Notes under the pieces: model-generated
Seen by the model: the letters and a program-made list of their open reading frames with translations, nothing else
The model's database searches: none
Told to the model about the DNA's origin: nothing
Source of the DNA: Palsa-504 sp963818225
GTDB taxonomy: Bacteria > Actinomycetota > Actinomycetes > Streptosporangiales > Streptosporangiaceae
Assembly (NCBI GenBank): GCA_963818225.1
Contig: CAWFRO010000011.1
Location: 124,001-188,000 of the forward strand
DNA length: 64,000 nucleotides
Reading direction: 5' to 3'
Part shown: piece by piece, positions 15,531 through 24,145 of the stretch
How the letters are laid out: every line of letters starts with the position of its first letter
Numbering within the stretch: the first letter of the stretch is position 1
Position numbers and translations under genes: made by a program

Positions 15531-16609
15531 GCGGCCCGCGCAGCCCGCTGCTGGCCCGGCCGGGGGCGGTGGAGGCCGGCTGGCCGGACGAGGGCGTGGC
15601 CGCTCACTACGGTGACCCGACGCGAGAGCAGCGGGCGCTGGACGGCTCGGCCGCGCTGGTGGACCGGTCCAACCGCGGCGTGCTGACGATCTCCGGTCCG
15701 GACCGGCTGAGCTGGCTGCACAGCCTGACCTCTCAGCACCTGGAGACGCTGGCGGCCGGGCAGAGCGCCCAGGCCCTGATCCTCAGCCCGACTGGGCACG
15801 TGGAGCACCACCTCACCCTGACCGACGACGGGACCTCGGTGTGGGTGCACGTGGAGCCGGGGGCCGCGGCGGCCCTCCTGGCGTTCCTGGAATCCATGCG
15901 GTTCATGCTGCGCGTCGAGGTCGCCGACGTGACCGGGGACTACGCCGTGCTCACCGCGGGCGGCCCGGCAGCCGTGGATCTCGCCGCGGAGCTCGGCGGG
16001 GTCCGGGCCCGGGTGAACGCGGGCCCGTTCGGCGCCATGGACCTGATCGTGGCGCGGGACATGCTGGGCGACGCGGCCGCCGAGCTGGTCGGGCGCGGAG
16101 CCGCCCTGGCCGGGATGTGGGCGTTCGAGGCCTTGCGGATCGCCGCGCGGGTGCCCCGGTTCGGACTGGACACCGATCACCGGACCATCCCGCACGAGGT
16201 CGGCTGGATCGACACCGCGGTGCACCTGGACAAGGGCTGCTACCGCGGGCAGGAGACGGTGGCCCGCGTGCATAACCTCGGCCATCCGCCGCGGCGGCTG
16301 GTCTTCCTGCACCTGGACGGCAGCGTGGACCGGCTGCCCGCGCACGGTGACCCAGTCGAGCTCCGCGGCCCTGAGATAGGCGGCACCGAGGCAGGCGGCC
16401 CGGAGGCAGGCCGCACCGCCGTGGGCTTCACCGGATCGGCGGCGCGGCACTACGAGCTCGGCCCGATCGGCCTGGCCCTGGTCAAGCGCACCGTGCCGGT
16501 CGACGCGCCGCTGCTGGCCGGCGGCGTCGCGGCGGCTCAGGAGGTTATCGTGCCGCCGGACGCTGGCGCGAATGTCCAGGTCACGCTGCGCCGACGGCAG
16601 ATAGTCTGA
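15527..16609 (+). CDS. ygfZ: YgfZ-type folate-binding iron-sulfur cluster repair protein
   Basis: A 360-residue GcvT-fold protein. The family signature KGCYRGQETVARVHN is present around residue 236-250, including the conserved cysteine, and IPHEVGWIDTAVHLDKGCY precedes it. YgfZ proteins use tetrahydrofolate in maintaining certain Fe-S enzymes. ATG 15527 overlaps the fur-like stop codon (ATGA), indicating coupling. A short Gly/Glu-rich repeat (GGTEAGGPEAGRT) near residue 285 is a local oddity. Confidence 0.88.
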   Translation: MSGPRSPLLARPGAVEAGWPDEGVAAHYGDPTREQRALDGSAALVDRSNRGVLTISGPDRLSWLHSLTSQHLETLAAGQSAQALILSPTGHVEHHLTLTDDGTSVWVHVEPGAAAALLAFLESMRFMLRVEVADVTGDYAVLTAGGPAAVDLAAELGGVRARVNAGPFGAMDLIVARDMLGDAAAELVGRGAALAGMWAFEALRIAARVPRFGLDTDHRTIPHEVGWIDTAVHLDKGCYRGQETVARVHNLGHPPRRLVFLHLDGSVDRLPAHGDPVELRGPEIGGTEAGGPEAGRTAVGFTGSAARHYELGPIGLALVKRTVPVDAPLLAGGVAAAQEVIVPPDAGANVQVTLRRRQIV

Positions 16610-16646
16610 GGTCTTTCCACCGGACCTCCAGAAAGGGGTTCAGCCT

Positions 16647-17576
16647 GTGCTGCGCAGGATGCTGCTCGCGGCCTCAGCCAGTGCCCGGCTTCGCCAGCTC
16701 GTCACCACCACACCCGCCACGCGCGGCATCGTCGATTCCTACGTGGCCGGGGACACCGCGCCGGACGCGGTGCGGGTGGCCCGGGCGCTGCGCGGCGCGG
16801 GCCTGCTGGTCAGCCTGGACTACCTGGGCGAGGACACCAGGGACCAGGCACAGGCCACGGCGGTGACCGACGAGTACGTCCAGCTGCTCGGCCAGCTCGG
16901 GGCCGAAGGGCTCACGCAGGGCGGCGGGGCCGAGGTCTCGGTCAAGGCGACCGCCGTCGGGCTGTTCCTGGGCGCCGGCACTGCGGCGGGCAACATCGCG
17001 CGGATCTGCGCGGCCGCGGCCGAGGCGGGCACGACGGTGACGCTCGACGCCGAGGAGCACGCGGCCGTCGAGCCGACGCTGCAGATCGCCGCGAAACTGC
17101 GGGCCGAGCATCCCGATCTCGGCTGTGTCGTGCAGGCGTGCCTGCGGCGCGCCGAGGAGGACTGCCGGGTGCTGGCCGGCCACGGTGTGCGGGTCAGGCT
17201 GTGCAAGGGGGCCTACAGCGAGCCCGAGAGCGTCGCCTTCACTGCTCGTCGCGAGGTCGACCTTTCCTATGCGCGCTGCCTGCGGGTGCTGCTGAATGGA
17301 CCGGGCTACCCGATGGTGGCCACCCACGATCCCCGGCTGATCGAGATTGCCACCTCGCTGGCGCTGCTGACCGGGCGCGCTTCGAGCAGCTTCGAGTACC
17401 AGATGCTGTACGGGATCCGCCCGGCCGAGCAGCGGCGGCTGGCCAGCACGGGGGCGCGGATGCGGGTGTACGTCCCATATGGGAGGGACTGGTACGGCTA
17501 CCTGATCCGCAGGCTGGCCGAACGCCCGGCCAACCTGTCATTCTTCTTGCGCTCGCTGCCGGGGCGCTCCCGGTGA
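16647..17576 (+). CDS. Proline dehydrogenase
   Basis: A 309-residue monofunctional FAD-dependent proline dehydrogenase (PRODH TIM barrel), the first step of proline catabolism to pyrroline-5-carboxylate. Recognisable elements are SVKATAVGLFLG, VTLDAEEHAAVEPTL, VRLCKGAYSEPESVAF, MVATHDPRLIEIA, FEYQMLYGIR and the C-terminal VYVPYGRDWYGYLIRRLAERPAN, which carries the paired arginines that bind proline carboxylate. GTG start with an AAAGGGG ribosome binding site. It overlaps proC by GTGA. Linkage of a catabolic enzyme to ProC, which uses the same intermediate in reverse, is notable but seen elsewhere in actinomycetes. Confidence 0.92.
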   Translation: MLRRMLLAASASARLRQLVTTTPATRGIVDSYVAGDTAPDAVRVARALRGAGLLVSLDYLGEDTRDQAQATAVTDEYVQLLGQLGAEGLTQGGGAEVSVKATAVGLFLGAGTAAGNIARICAAAAEAGTTVTLDAEEHAAVEPTLQIAAKLRAEHPDLGCVVQACLRRAEEDCRVLAGHGVRVRLCKGAYSEPESVAFTARREVDLSYARCLRVLLNGPGYPMVATHDPRLIEIATSLALLTGRASSSFEYQMLYGIRPAEQRRLASTGARMRVYVPYGRDWYGYLIRRLAERPANLSFFLRSLPGRSR

Positions 17577-18394
17577 TCGCGATCCTCGGCACCGGGAAGA
17601 TGGGCGAGGCGCTGCTGTCCGGGCTGCTGCGCGCCGGCCGTTCGCCGTCGGCGGTGGTCGCCGCGGTCCGCCGCGAGGACCGCGGCGCCGAGCTCCATGC
17701 CCGGTACGGGATCGAAGTCACCGACGCCGCATCGGCCGCGAAGCTGGCCGACACCCTGGTCCTGGCGGTCAAGCCGCAGGACATGGGCAAGCTGCTGGCC
17801 GAGATCGCGCCCGCCGTGGCGCCGGGCCGGCTGGTGGTCTCGGTGGCGGCCGGGATCACCACGGCGTTCATCGAGCGGCGGCTCGCCGGCGAGGTGCCGG
17901 TCGTCCGGGTCATGTCCAACACGCCCGTCCTGGTCGACGAGGCGATGAGCGTGGTCTCGGCCGGGTCCTACGCCGGCGAAGAGCACCTGCGCCGGGCCGA
18001 GGAACTGCTCCGCCCGGTGGGCAAGGTCCTGCGCATTCCCGAATCCCAGCAGGACGCGGCCACCGCGCTGTCCGGCAGTGGCCCCGCCTACATCTACTAC
18101 CTGGTCGAGTCGATGGTGGACGCCGCCATCCTGCTCGGCATGGCGCGCGGCGCCGCGCTGGAAATGGTGACCCAGACGGTCTACGGGGCGGCCACCATGC
18201 TGCGGGAGTCGGGCGAGCATCCGGTGATCCTGCGCGAGGCCGTCACCTCACCGGGCGGCACCACGATCTCCGCGATCGCCGAGCTCGAGCGGCACGGGGT
18301 GCGGGCCGCGTTCCTGGCCGCCATCGAGGCGGCCCGCGACCGCGGCCGGGAGCTCGGCGCCGATCCGGGCCCCGCGGCCGACGGGAGCGGGTAA
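17573..18394 (+). CDS. proC: Pyrroline-5-carboxylate reductase
   Basis: A 273-residue ProC that reduces pyrroline-5-carboxylate to proline with NAD(P)H. The Rossmann motif ILGTGKMGEALLSGLL is at the N-terminus. VMSNTPVLVDEAM and ALSGSGPAYIYYLVESMVDAAILLGM precede the signature VTSPGGTTISAIAELERHGVRAAF near the C-terminus. The start GTG 17573 overlaps the proline dehydrogenase stop, matching the family's N-terminus exactly. Confidence 0.95.
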   Translation: MIAILGTGKMGEALLSGLLRAGRSPSAVVAAVRREDRGAELHARYGIEVTDAASAAKLADTLVLAVKPQDMGKLLAEIAPAVAPGRLVVSVAAGITTAFIERRLAGEVPVVRVMSNTPVLVDEAMSVVSAGSYAGEEHLRRAEELLRPVGKVLRIPESQQDAATALSGSGPAYIYYLVESMVDAAILLGMARGAALEMVTQTVYGAATMLRESGEHPVILREAVTSPGGTTISAIAELERHGVRAAFLAAIEAARDRGRELGADPGPAADGSG

Positions 18395-19572
18395 TGCCGG
18401 GGCCGCTCATAATGGCCTGGAATGACCACCTGACCGAGTATGACTTCGGGCCCGGCCATCCGCTGGCTCCCGTCCGGGTCGAGCTGACCATGGCGCTGTC
18501 GCGCGAGCTCGGCGTGCTCGCGCAGCCCTCGGTGTCGCTGCTGGACCCGGCGCCGGCCGGGCCGGATGAGCTCGAGCTGGTGCACGACCCGGCCTATATC
18601 GACGCGGTACGTCAGGCCGGTCGCGACGGACTGGGTAACCTCTCCTTCGGGCTGGGCACCCCGGACAATCCGGTGTTCGCCGGTATGCACGAGGCCTCGG
18701 CCCTGGTCGCGGGCGCGACGCTCGCGGCGGCCCGCGCGGTGTGGCACGGTGACGCGCTGCACGGCGCCAGCATCGCCGGCGGCCTGCACCACGCCATGCG
18801 CCGGTCGGCCAGCGGCTTCTGCGTCTACAACGACCCCGCCATCGCGATCAGCGCGCTGCTGGATGCGGGCGCCCAGCGGGTCGCGTACGTGGATCTCGAC
18901 GTACATCACGGGGACGGCGTGCAGGCGGCCTTTTACCAGGATCCGCGGGTCCTGACCATCAGCCTGCACGAGCATCCCGCCACCTTGTTCCCGGGCACCG
19001 GGCTGGCGTCGGAGATCGGCAGCGGAGACGGCCGGGGGTACGCGGTCAACATGCCCCTCCCGGCCTTCACCGGGGATGCGGGCTGGCTGCGGGCCTTCGA
19101 TGCGGTCGTTCCGCCGCTGCTGCGTGCATTCCGGCCGGAGCTCCTGGTCAGCCAGCATGGCTGCGACAGTCATCGGCTCGACCCGCTGGCCCACCTCGCG
19201 CTGAGCATCGACGGGCAGCGCCGCGCCGCGCTCATGGTGCACGAGCTGGCGCACGAGGTCTGCGGCGGCCGATGGCTGCTCACCGGTGGCGGCGGATATG
19301 AGCTGGTCCAGGTCGTGCCGAGATCGTGGACCCACCTGCTGGCGATAGCGGCCGGCGACCCGGTGGACCCGGCCCGGGCCGTGCCGGCCAGCTGGCGTGA
19401 CCTGGCCGCCGACCGGACCGGCCAAGACGCCCCTACGGTGATGACTGACGGGCAGCCCGCGGACTATATTCCGGTGGCCGCGGGGCTCGATCCCGGCGAC
19501 CAGCTTGATGCCTCGATCATCAACACATGTCGCGCCGCTTTTCCCTGGCACGGTCTGCACCCGCCGATGTGA
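18394..19572 (+). CDS. AcuC-like class I/II histone deacetylase-family protein
   Basis: A 392-residue zinc-dependent deacetylase. Metal and catalytic motifs are visible: GGLHHAMRRSASGFCVYND (HH pair and ND), AYVDLDVHHGDGVQ (DLDVHHGDG) and GHGC-like SQHGCDSHRLDPLAHL, then LLTGGGGY. The AcuC branch removes acetyl groups from proteins such as acetyl-CoA synthetase. It follows proC with a TAATG overlap, so it is probably in the same operon. An extra 60-residue C-terminal tail follows the domain. Confidence 0.88.
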   Translation: MPGPLIMAWNDHLTEYDFGPGHPLAPVRVELTMALSRELGVLAQPSVSLLDPAPAGPDELELVHDPAYIDAVRQAGRDGLGNLSFGLGTPDNPVFAGMHEASALVAGATLAAARAVWHGDALHGASIAGGLHHAMRRSASGFCVYNDPAIAISALLDAGAQRVAYVDLDVHHGDGVQAAFYQDPRVLTISLHEHPATLFPGTGLASEIGSGDGRGYAVNMPLPAFTGDAGWLRAFDAVVPPLLRAFRPELLVSQHGCDSHRLDPLAHLALSIDGQRRAALMVHELAHEVCGGRWLLTGGGGYELVQVVPRSWTHLLAIAAGDPVDPARAVPASWRDLAADRTGQDAPTVMTDGQPADYIPVAAGLDPGDQLDASIINTCRAAFPWHGLHPPM

Positions 19573-19851
19573 CGATGCCGGTAAATGGGCCGGGTGCCCG
19601 GCCCGCCGCAGCTTTTTCGGTCAATGCCGTAGCGGCCGCGGATCCCGGTGATTGCCGGCCCGGCGCTTGCACGCGTCGGGGCAGGTCAGCCACGATGACG
19701 CCGCCCGGTCCTGGGATGGCGGCCAAAGAGTAACAACAATGAGGCTTTGTGCGGGGTTGCTCTTTTTCGCACGAGACTTACTCTGGAGACGGACGTGACT
19801 GGTGCGCTGAATCCCGTCAAGTGCTCGGCTTCGTGCGGAAGAGGCATCCGG

Positions 19852-20052
19852 ATGGCAGGCGAAACCCCCCTTAGCGACGTTAGATTTCTCACGGTAGCCG
19901 AAGTGGCTTTGATCATGCGAGTGTCGAAGATGACGGTGTATCGCTTGGTGCACTCCGGCGAACTGGAAGCGATCCGCGTCGGACGTTCGTTCCGGGTGCC
20001 CGAGCAGGCGGTCAATCAGTACCTGAGGACTGCCTTCGTCGGCACCAGCTGA
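19852..20052 (+). CDS. Excisionase-type helix-turn-helix DNA-binding protein
   Basis: A 66-residue protein made mostly of a MerR-like winged HTH: VRFLTVAEVALIMRVSKMTVYRLVHSGELEAIRVGRSFRVPEQAVNQYL. ATG 19852 has GGAAGAGG upstream. Proteins like this commonly precede the tiny AURKAIP1-type ribosomal gene in actinomycetes, as here, so it is a chromosomal regulator and not a phage excisionase. Its target is unknown. Confidence 0.8.
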   Translation: MAGETPLSDVRFLTVAEVALIMRVSKMTVYRLVHSGELEAIRVGRSFRVPEQAVNQYLRTAFVGTS

Positions 20053-20275
20053 AGTGCTCGGGCACGGGGTAGCACCAACGCGACCTGGGGGCCTGAGCGC
20101 TGAGTCCGCGCGCCGCGGGGTCTGCGGGCCGGCCGGACAGCGACCTGGGCCGTAATCGGCGCCACCGGCACGCCGCGTCGGGGGTAACCTCTAACCTCGG
20201 GTAGGTGTCCAGCCGCCCCGGCCGGGCGTGCGTGTTGGCTGCCCGTCATCTGCGATGCCGTGAAGGGTGGTCCCT

Positions 20276-20374
20276 ATGGGTTCGGTGATCAAGAAGCGCC
20301 GCAAGCGCATGGCGAAGAAGAAGCACCGCAAGCTGCTGAAGAAGACGCGTATCCAGCGCCGCAACAAGAAGTAG
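20276..20374 (+). CDS. Tiny basic ribosome-associated protein (bS22/AURKAIP1-COX24 type)
   Basis: A 32-residue peptide, over half Lys and Arg (starts MGSVIKKRRKRMAKKKHRK, ends RIQRRNKK). Such peptides in high-GC Gram-positives share the COX24/AURKAIP1 C-terminal motif and have been found bound to the small ribosomal subunit (called bS22 in mycobacteria). An AAGGGTGG ribosome binding site precedes ATG 20276. Too short for most gene finders. It sits just after the HTH gene, the usual arrangement. Confidence 0.9.
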   Translation: MGSVIKKRRKRMAKKKHRKLLKKTRIQRRNKK

Positions 20375-20428
20375 CCGGAGCACGGTCATGATCACGGCAC
20401 GGCCAGGCCGCCCGGCCCAGCCCTGCTG

Positions 20429-21604
20429 ATGTCAGTCCCGGCCCTCATCGGGTTCGCGGGCGTACTGGTCGCGGCCGTGGTCACCGGCCTGCTCGCCGGG
20501 CGGGCGGTCCGCCAGCCGAGGATCGGCAGCATGGTGTGGGCCGCCGCGGCCCTGGCCCTGACCGTGGCGCTGACCGCCCAGAGCATCGGCTTCGCCAGCG
20601 GGTTCGGGCCGGCCACGTTCCGGGCCGTCCAGTTGTCCGGCCTGCTGCTCGCGCCGCTGTGGCTGGCCTGGGGCCTAGCCGAGCTGACCTGGCCCGGCGA
20701 CGCGGCCAGGTTCGGGGCCCGCCTGGCCTGCGGCGCACTGACGGTCGTCGGAAGCGTCATCCTGGCTACTGACCTGCTGGCCCCCGCGCCGTTCGGCCAG
20801 GACTGGCCCCTGGCAGGCTCGCACTACCAGGCCCCCTCGCGCTACGCCCTGGACGCCGTCCAGGGCGTAGCGGTCATCCTCGCCCTGGCGAGCCTCGGCC
20901 TGACCGCGGCGCAGGCCAGGAACGACCAGCAGCGGCGCGGCGCGGTGCCCGGGACCGCCGCGGCGGCCCTGGCCGTGGCGGCGATCGTGGCCATGCGCTT
21001 CCCGCTGCCCGGCCGTTCGGTCTACCCACTGCTCAGCCTGGCGGCGGCCGGGCTGGCCTGGGCCGGCGCGAGCAGGCTGGCGGCGTGGCCGGATCGGCCC
21101 GGAAGCGGCCGCGGGCGCCGTGGCGCCTATGAGCCGGCGGCCCAGCTCGTGGGGGGGTACGAACCGGATCACGGCCCGGGCCAGTACCCGGCCGACGGTC
21201 ATCGCGGGCCAGCCGGCCCGGCGGGGCTGCTCAGCCCGCCCGGCCCTGCCCCGCGGCCGTACGGCCGGATAACGATCTTCACGCTGCTGGAGGATCGCGT
21301 CGCCGAGTTCGACCGCCTCGCGGAGCAACTGGCGGAGGAGGTCGGGATCAGGGAGCCGGACACGCTGGTTTACGTCATCCACCTGGTGCCGAACGCCCCG
21401 ATGCAGCGGATCTTCTACGAGGTCTACCGCGACCGGGCGGCATTCGACAGCCACGAGAACCAGCCCTACGTGATGCGCTTCGCAGCCGGCCGGCGGTCGT
21501 GCGTACTGGCCACCAACGTCATCGACCTGAGGCTGAAGTACGCCAAGGTCGCCCCGCTGCCCGGGCCGCCGCAGCGAACCCCGGTCCTGCACAGGGGGTC
21601 GTGA
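20429..21604 (+). CDS. Membrane protein fused to a C-terminal ABM-like domain
   Basis: A 391-residue protein. Residues about 1-225 form about seven hydrophobic helices. A Gly/Pro-rich linker spans about 226-275. Residues about 278-370 form a ferredoxin-like ABM domain: YGRITIFTLLEDRVAEFDRLAEQLAEEVG, YVIHLVPNAPMQRIFYEVYRDRAAFDSHENQPYVMRF. ABM domains occur in monooxygenases and heme-degrading enzymes. Attachment to a polytopic membrane domain is unusual. It lies between the bS22-like gene and a glutaredoxin-like gene, upstream of rex and the heme genes, so a redox or heme-related sensor role is possible but unproven. Confidence 0.65.
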   Translation: MSVPALIGFAGVLVAAVVTGLLAGRAVRQPRIGSMVWAAAALALTVALTAQSIGFASGFGPATFRAVQLSGLLLAPLWLAWGLAELTWPGDAARFGARLACGALTVVGSVILATDLLAPAPFGQDWPLAGSHYQAPSRYALDAVQGVAVILALASLGLTAAQARNDQQRRGAVPGTAAAALAVAAIVAMRFPLPGRSVYPLLSLAAAGLAWAGASRLAAWPDRPGSGRGRRGAYEPAAQLVGGYEPDHGPGQYPADGHRGPAGPAGLLSPPGPAPRPYGRITIFTLLEDRVAEFDRLAEQLAEEVGIREPDTLVYVIHLVPNAPMQRIFYEVYRDRAAFDSHENQPYVMRFAAGRRSCVLATNVIDLRLKYAKVAPLPGPPQRTPVLHRGS

Positions 21605-21605
21605 C

Positions 21606-21869
21606 GTGACGGTCCAGCACCGCATCACGCTGCTCGGGCGGCCGGGCTGTCATCTGTGCGACGACGCGCGGGCGGTCATCGAGCGGGTGGCCGCCGAGCT
21701 CGGCGTCGGCTGGGAGGAACGGGACATCACCGCCTCGGCGCAGGACATGCGGGAGTACTGGGAGAAGATCCCGGTGACGCTCGTGGACGGCGTGCAGATC
21801 GATTTCTGGCGGGTGAGCGAGGAGAGGCTGCGGGCGGCCCTGCGCCGGCCCCCGCGAGCGACTTTGTGA
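21606..21869 (+). CDS. Glutaredoxin-like thioredoxin-fold protein
   Basis: An 87-residue glutaredoxin-family protein (DUF836 type). The active-site region is LLGRPGCHLCDDARAVIERV (CxxC: C17, C20), followed by WEERDITAS and the cis-proline element KIPVTLVDGVQIDFWRV. GTG start one base after the preceding stop. The Rex operator overlaps its stop codon. In related actinomycetes a similar gene precedes rex. Confidence 0.88.
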   Translation: MTVQHRITLLGRPGCHLCDDARAVIERVAAELGVGWEERDITASAQDMREYWEKIPVTLVDGVQIDFWRVSEERLRAALRRPPRATL

Positions 21870-21883
21870 ATCGATGCACAAAG
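21862..21883. promoter_or_regulatory. Rex operator (ROP site)
   Basis: A near-perfect 22-base palindrome: CTTTGTG at 21862-21868 and CACAAAG at 21877-21883, with AATC/GATG in the centre giving 18-base similarity to the known Rex consensus TTGTG-n8-CACAA. It lies 127 bases upstream of rex and overlaps the glutaredoxin-like stop codon. Rex binds such sites when the NADH/NAD+ ratio is low, and autoregulation of rex-hemACD is established in Streptomyces coelicolor. Confidence 0.85.
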
Positions 21884-22009
21884 GCGTACGGTAAGTCTAC
21901 GTATGGTGGAACGTCGGCTGACGCAGGCTCTGCATGCCCCGCCAGTACCCGGGAGCCCCAAACCCCCAGGAGCCCGAACCCGGAGCTCGACCCCAGGAGC
22001 GCTGCCGCG

Positions 22010-22759
22010 ATGCACAGTAACGTTACGTCGCCGGAGGCCGGCGACCCAGCTGGCAGCGGGATACCCGAGGCGACCGTGGCCCGGCTGCCGGTGTACCTGA
22101 GGGCGCTGTACGGCCTGGCCGAGCGCGGGGTCAGCACCGTGGCCAGCGAGGAGCTCGCCGCCGCCGCGGGCGTCAACTCGGCCAAGCTCCGCAAGGACCT
22201 GTCCCATCTGGGTTCCTACGGGATCAGGGGCGTCGGCTATGACGTCGACTACCTTGTCTACCAGGTCTCCCGGACCCTGGGCCTGACTCAGGACTGGCCG
22301 GTGGTCATCGTGGGCGCCGGGAACCTCGGCCGGGCCCTGGCCAACTACGGCGGGTTCGTCTCCCGCGGCTTCACGATCTCGGCCATGCTGGACAGCGACC
22401 CGGCTATCGTGGGCACCAGGATGGCCAGGCTGACCGTGCGCCACGTCGACGAGCTCGAAGCCGTGGTGGCCGCGCACAGGGTGGCGATCGGGGTGATCGC
22501 CACCCCGGCTTCCTCCGCGCAGGCGGTCTGCGAGCGGCTGGTCGTGGCGGGCGTGACCAGCATCCTCAATTTCGCGCCGCTCGTGCTGAACGTGCCGGAG
22601 GGAGTGGACGTGCGGAAGGTCGATCTCTCGATCGAGCTGCAGATCCTCGCCTTCCACGCCCAGCGCCGGTCGGCCGCCAGGCCGGTCAACGGGACGCCCG
22701 GCCGGTCCCAGGCCGCCGGTGACCGCCCAGCTCACGGCTCAGCGCAGGTGACCCGGTGA
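22010..22759 (+). CDS. rex: Redox-sensing transcriptional repressor Rex
   Basis: A 249-residue Rex. The N-terminal winged helix has EATVARLPVYLRALYGLAERGVSTVASEELAAAAGVNSAKLRKDLSHLGSYGIRGVGYDV, which is diagnostic. The NAD(H)-binding Rossmann part has VVIVGAGNLGRALANYGGF, and the C-terminal domain-swapped helix has LSIELQILAFHAQR. It senses NADH/NAD+ and represses respiratory and heme genes. ATG 22010 was chosen because homology starts at about residue 20. It overlaps hemA by 4 bases (GTGA). Confidence 0.95.
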   Translation: MHSNVTSPEAGDPAGSGIPEATVARLPVYLRALYGLAERGVSTVASEELAAAAGVNSAKLRKDLSHLGSYGIRGVGYDVDYLVYQVSRTLGLTQDWPVVIVGAGNLGRALANYGGFVSRGFTISAMLDSDPAIVGTRMARLTVRHVDELEAVVAAHRVAIGVIATPASSAQAVCERLVVAGVTSILNFAPLVLNVPEGVDVRKVDLSIELQILAFHAQRRSAARPVNGTPGRSQAAGDRPAHGSAQVTR

Positions 22760-24145
22760 GCGTGCTAGTGGTCGGGCTCAGCCACAAGAGCGCACCGGTG
22801 GCGATCCTGGAGCAGGCCGCGGTGAGCGGCGACACGCTGACCAAGCTGCTCCATGACATCGCGCTGGCCGACTCGGTGGCCGAGACCTTCGTCGTCTCGA
22901 CGTGCAACCGGGTCGAGGTCTACGCCGACGTGGACCGGTTCCATGCGGGCGTGACGGACATCTGCGAGCTGCTCGCCCGGCACTGCGGCGTGTCCGGCCG
23001 TGACCTCACCCCGTACCTGTATGTGCACTATGACGAGCGGGCGGTATCTCATCTGCTGGCCGTGGCCTGCGGGCTGGACTCGGTCGTGGCCGGCGAGGGG
23101 CAGATTCTCGGCCAGGTGCGCTCGGCGCTCAAGCTCGCCGAGGAGCACGGCACCGTCGGCCGGGTGCTAGGCGAGCTTCGGCCGGCTCGCGCTGCGGGCC
23201 GGCAAGCGGGCCCGCGCCGAGACCGGCATCGACCGGGCCGGGCAGAGCCTGGTCAGCCTGGCTATCGAGCTGGGCGCCGCGGCCCTGGCCGGCCCGCCCG
23301 GCCGCGCGCCGGCACCCAGCCGTGATGAGCTGGCTGGGCGCGACGTGCTCGTGGTCGGCGCCGGCTCGATGGCCGCGCTCGCGGCCACGACGGCCAGCCG
23401 CGGCGGCGCCGCGAGCATCGCCGTCGCGAACCGGACCTGGCGCCACGCGGAGCGCCTGGCCGACCGGGTCGGCGGCCGGGCGGTCGCCCTGACGGACCTG
23501 GCCGACGCCCTGGCCGCCGCGGATATCGTCGTCTCATGTACTGGCGCGGTGGGCCATGTCATCACGCGTGAGCTGGCCGAGACCGCGCTGGCCCGCCGGA
23601 ACCCGAGCCGCGGCGCCGAGGGCCCGCTGGTGTTCCTCGACCTGGCCATGCCGCGCGATGTGGAGTCGGCGGTCGCGGCCCTGCCCGGGGCCGTGCTGAT
23701 CGGCATGGATCGCCTCGCCGAGCACCAGACCGCCGCCGGGGCCGACGACGTGGCGGCGGTGCGGGCGATCTGCGAGGCCGAGCTGGCCGCCTACCGGTCG
23801 GCCGCCGTCGCGGCCCGGGTCGCGCCGACGGTCGTCGCGCTGCGGGCCAAGGCGGCCACGGTGGTCGACGCCGAGCTGGCCCGGCTGGCCGGCCGGCTCA
23901 GTGCGGACGGCCTGAGCGGGCGAGCCCTGGATGAAATAGCTCAGGGCATGCGCCGGGTGGTAGACAAGCTATTGCACGCGCCGACGGTCCGGGTCAAAGA
24001 ACTCGCGGGCTCGCCGGGGGGCGAGGAGTACGCCGCGGCGCTGCGGGTCCTGTTCGACCTGGACCCGCGCGCGGTCGAGGCGGTCACTCGCGCCGCCCCA
24101 GAGCACTCCCCAGAGCATGGCACAGCGCAGGAGGACACACCGTGA
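22756..24145 (+). CDS. hemA: Glutamyl-tRNA reductase, frameshifted in this sequence
   Basis: First step of C5 heme synthesis: NADPH reduction of glutamyl-tRNA(Glu) to glutamate-1-semialdehyde. The 5' frame (22756 to about 23172) has VVGLSHKSAPVAILEQ, STCNRVEVYA (catalytic Cys near residue 50) and GEGQILGQVRSALKLAEEHGTVGRVLGEL. Homology then continues in the next frame as FGRLALRAGKRARAETGIDRAGQSLVSLAIELGAAAL, then VLVVGAGSMAALAATTASRGG, NRTWRHAERLA and the C-terminal dimerisation helices to 24145. The break is at about 23172-23178 and fits loss of two bases or gain of one. Upstream it overlaps rex, downstream hemC. Because hemA is needed for heme synthesis, a sequence error is the likeliest cause. 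Confidence 0.88.

Noticed and set aside
19852..20052. Phage excisionase marking a second mobile element
   Set aside because: The HTH gene is adjacent to the bS22-type gene in a normal chromosomal context with high GC and no integrase.
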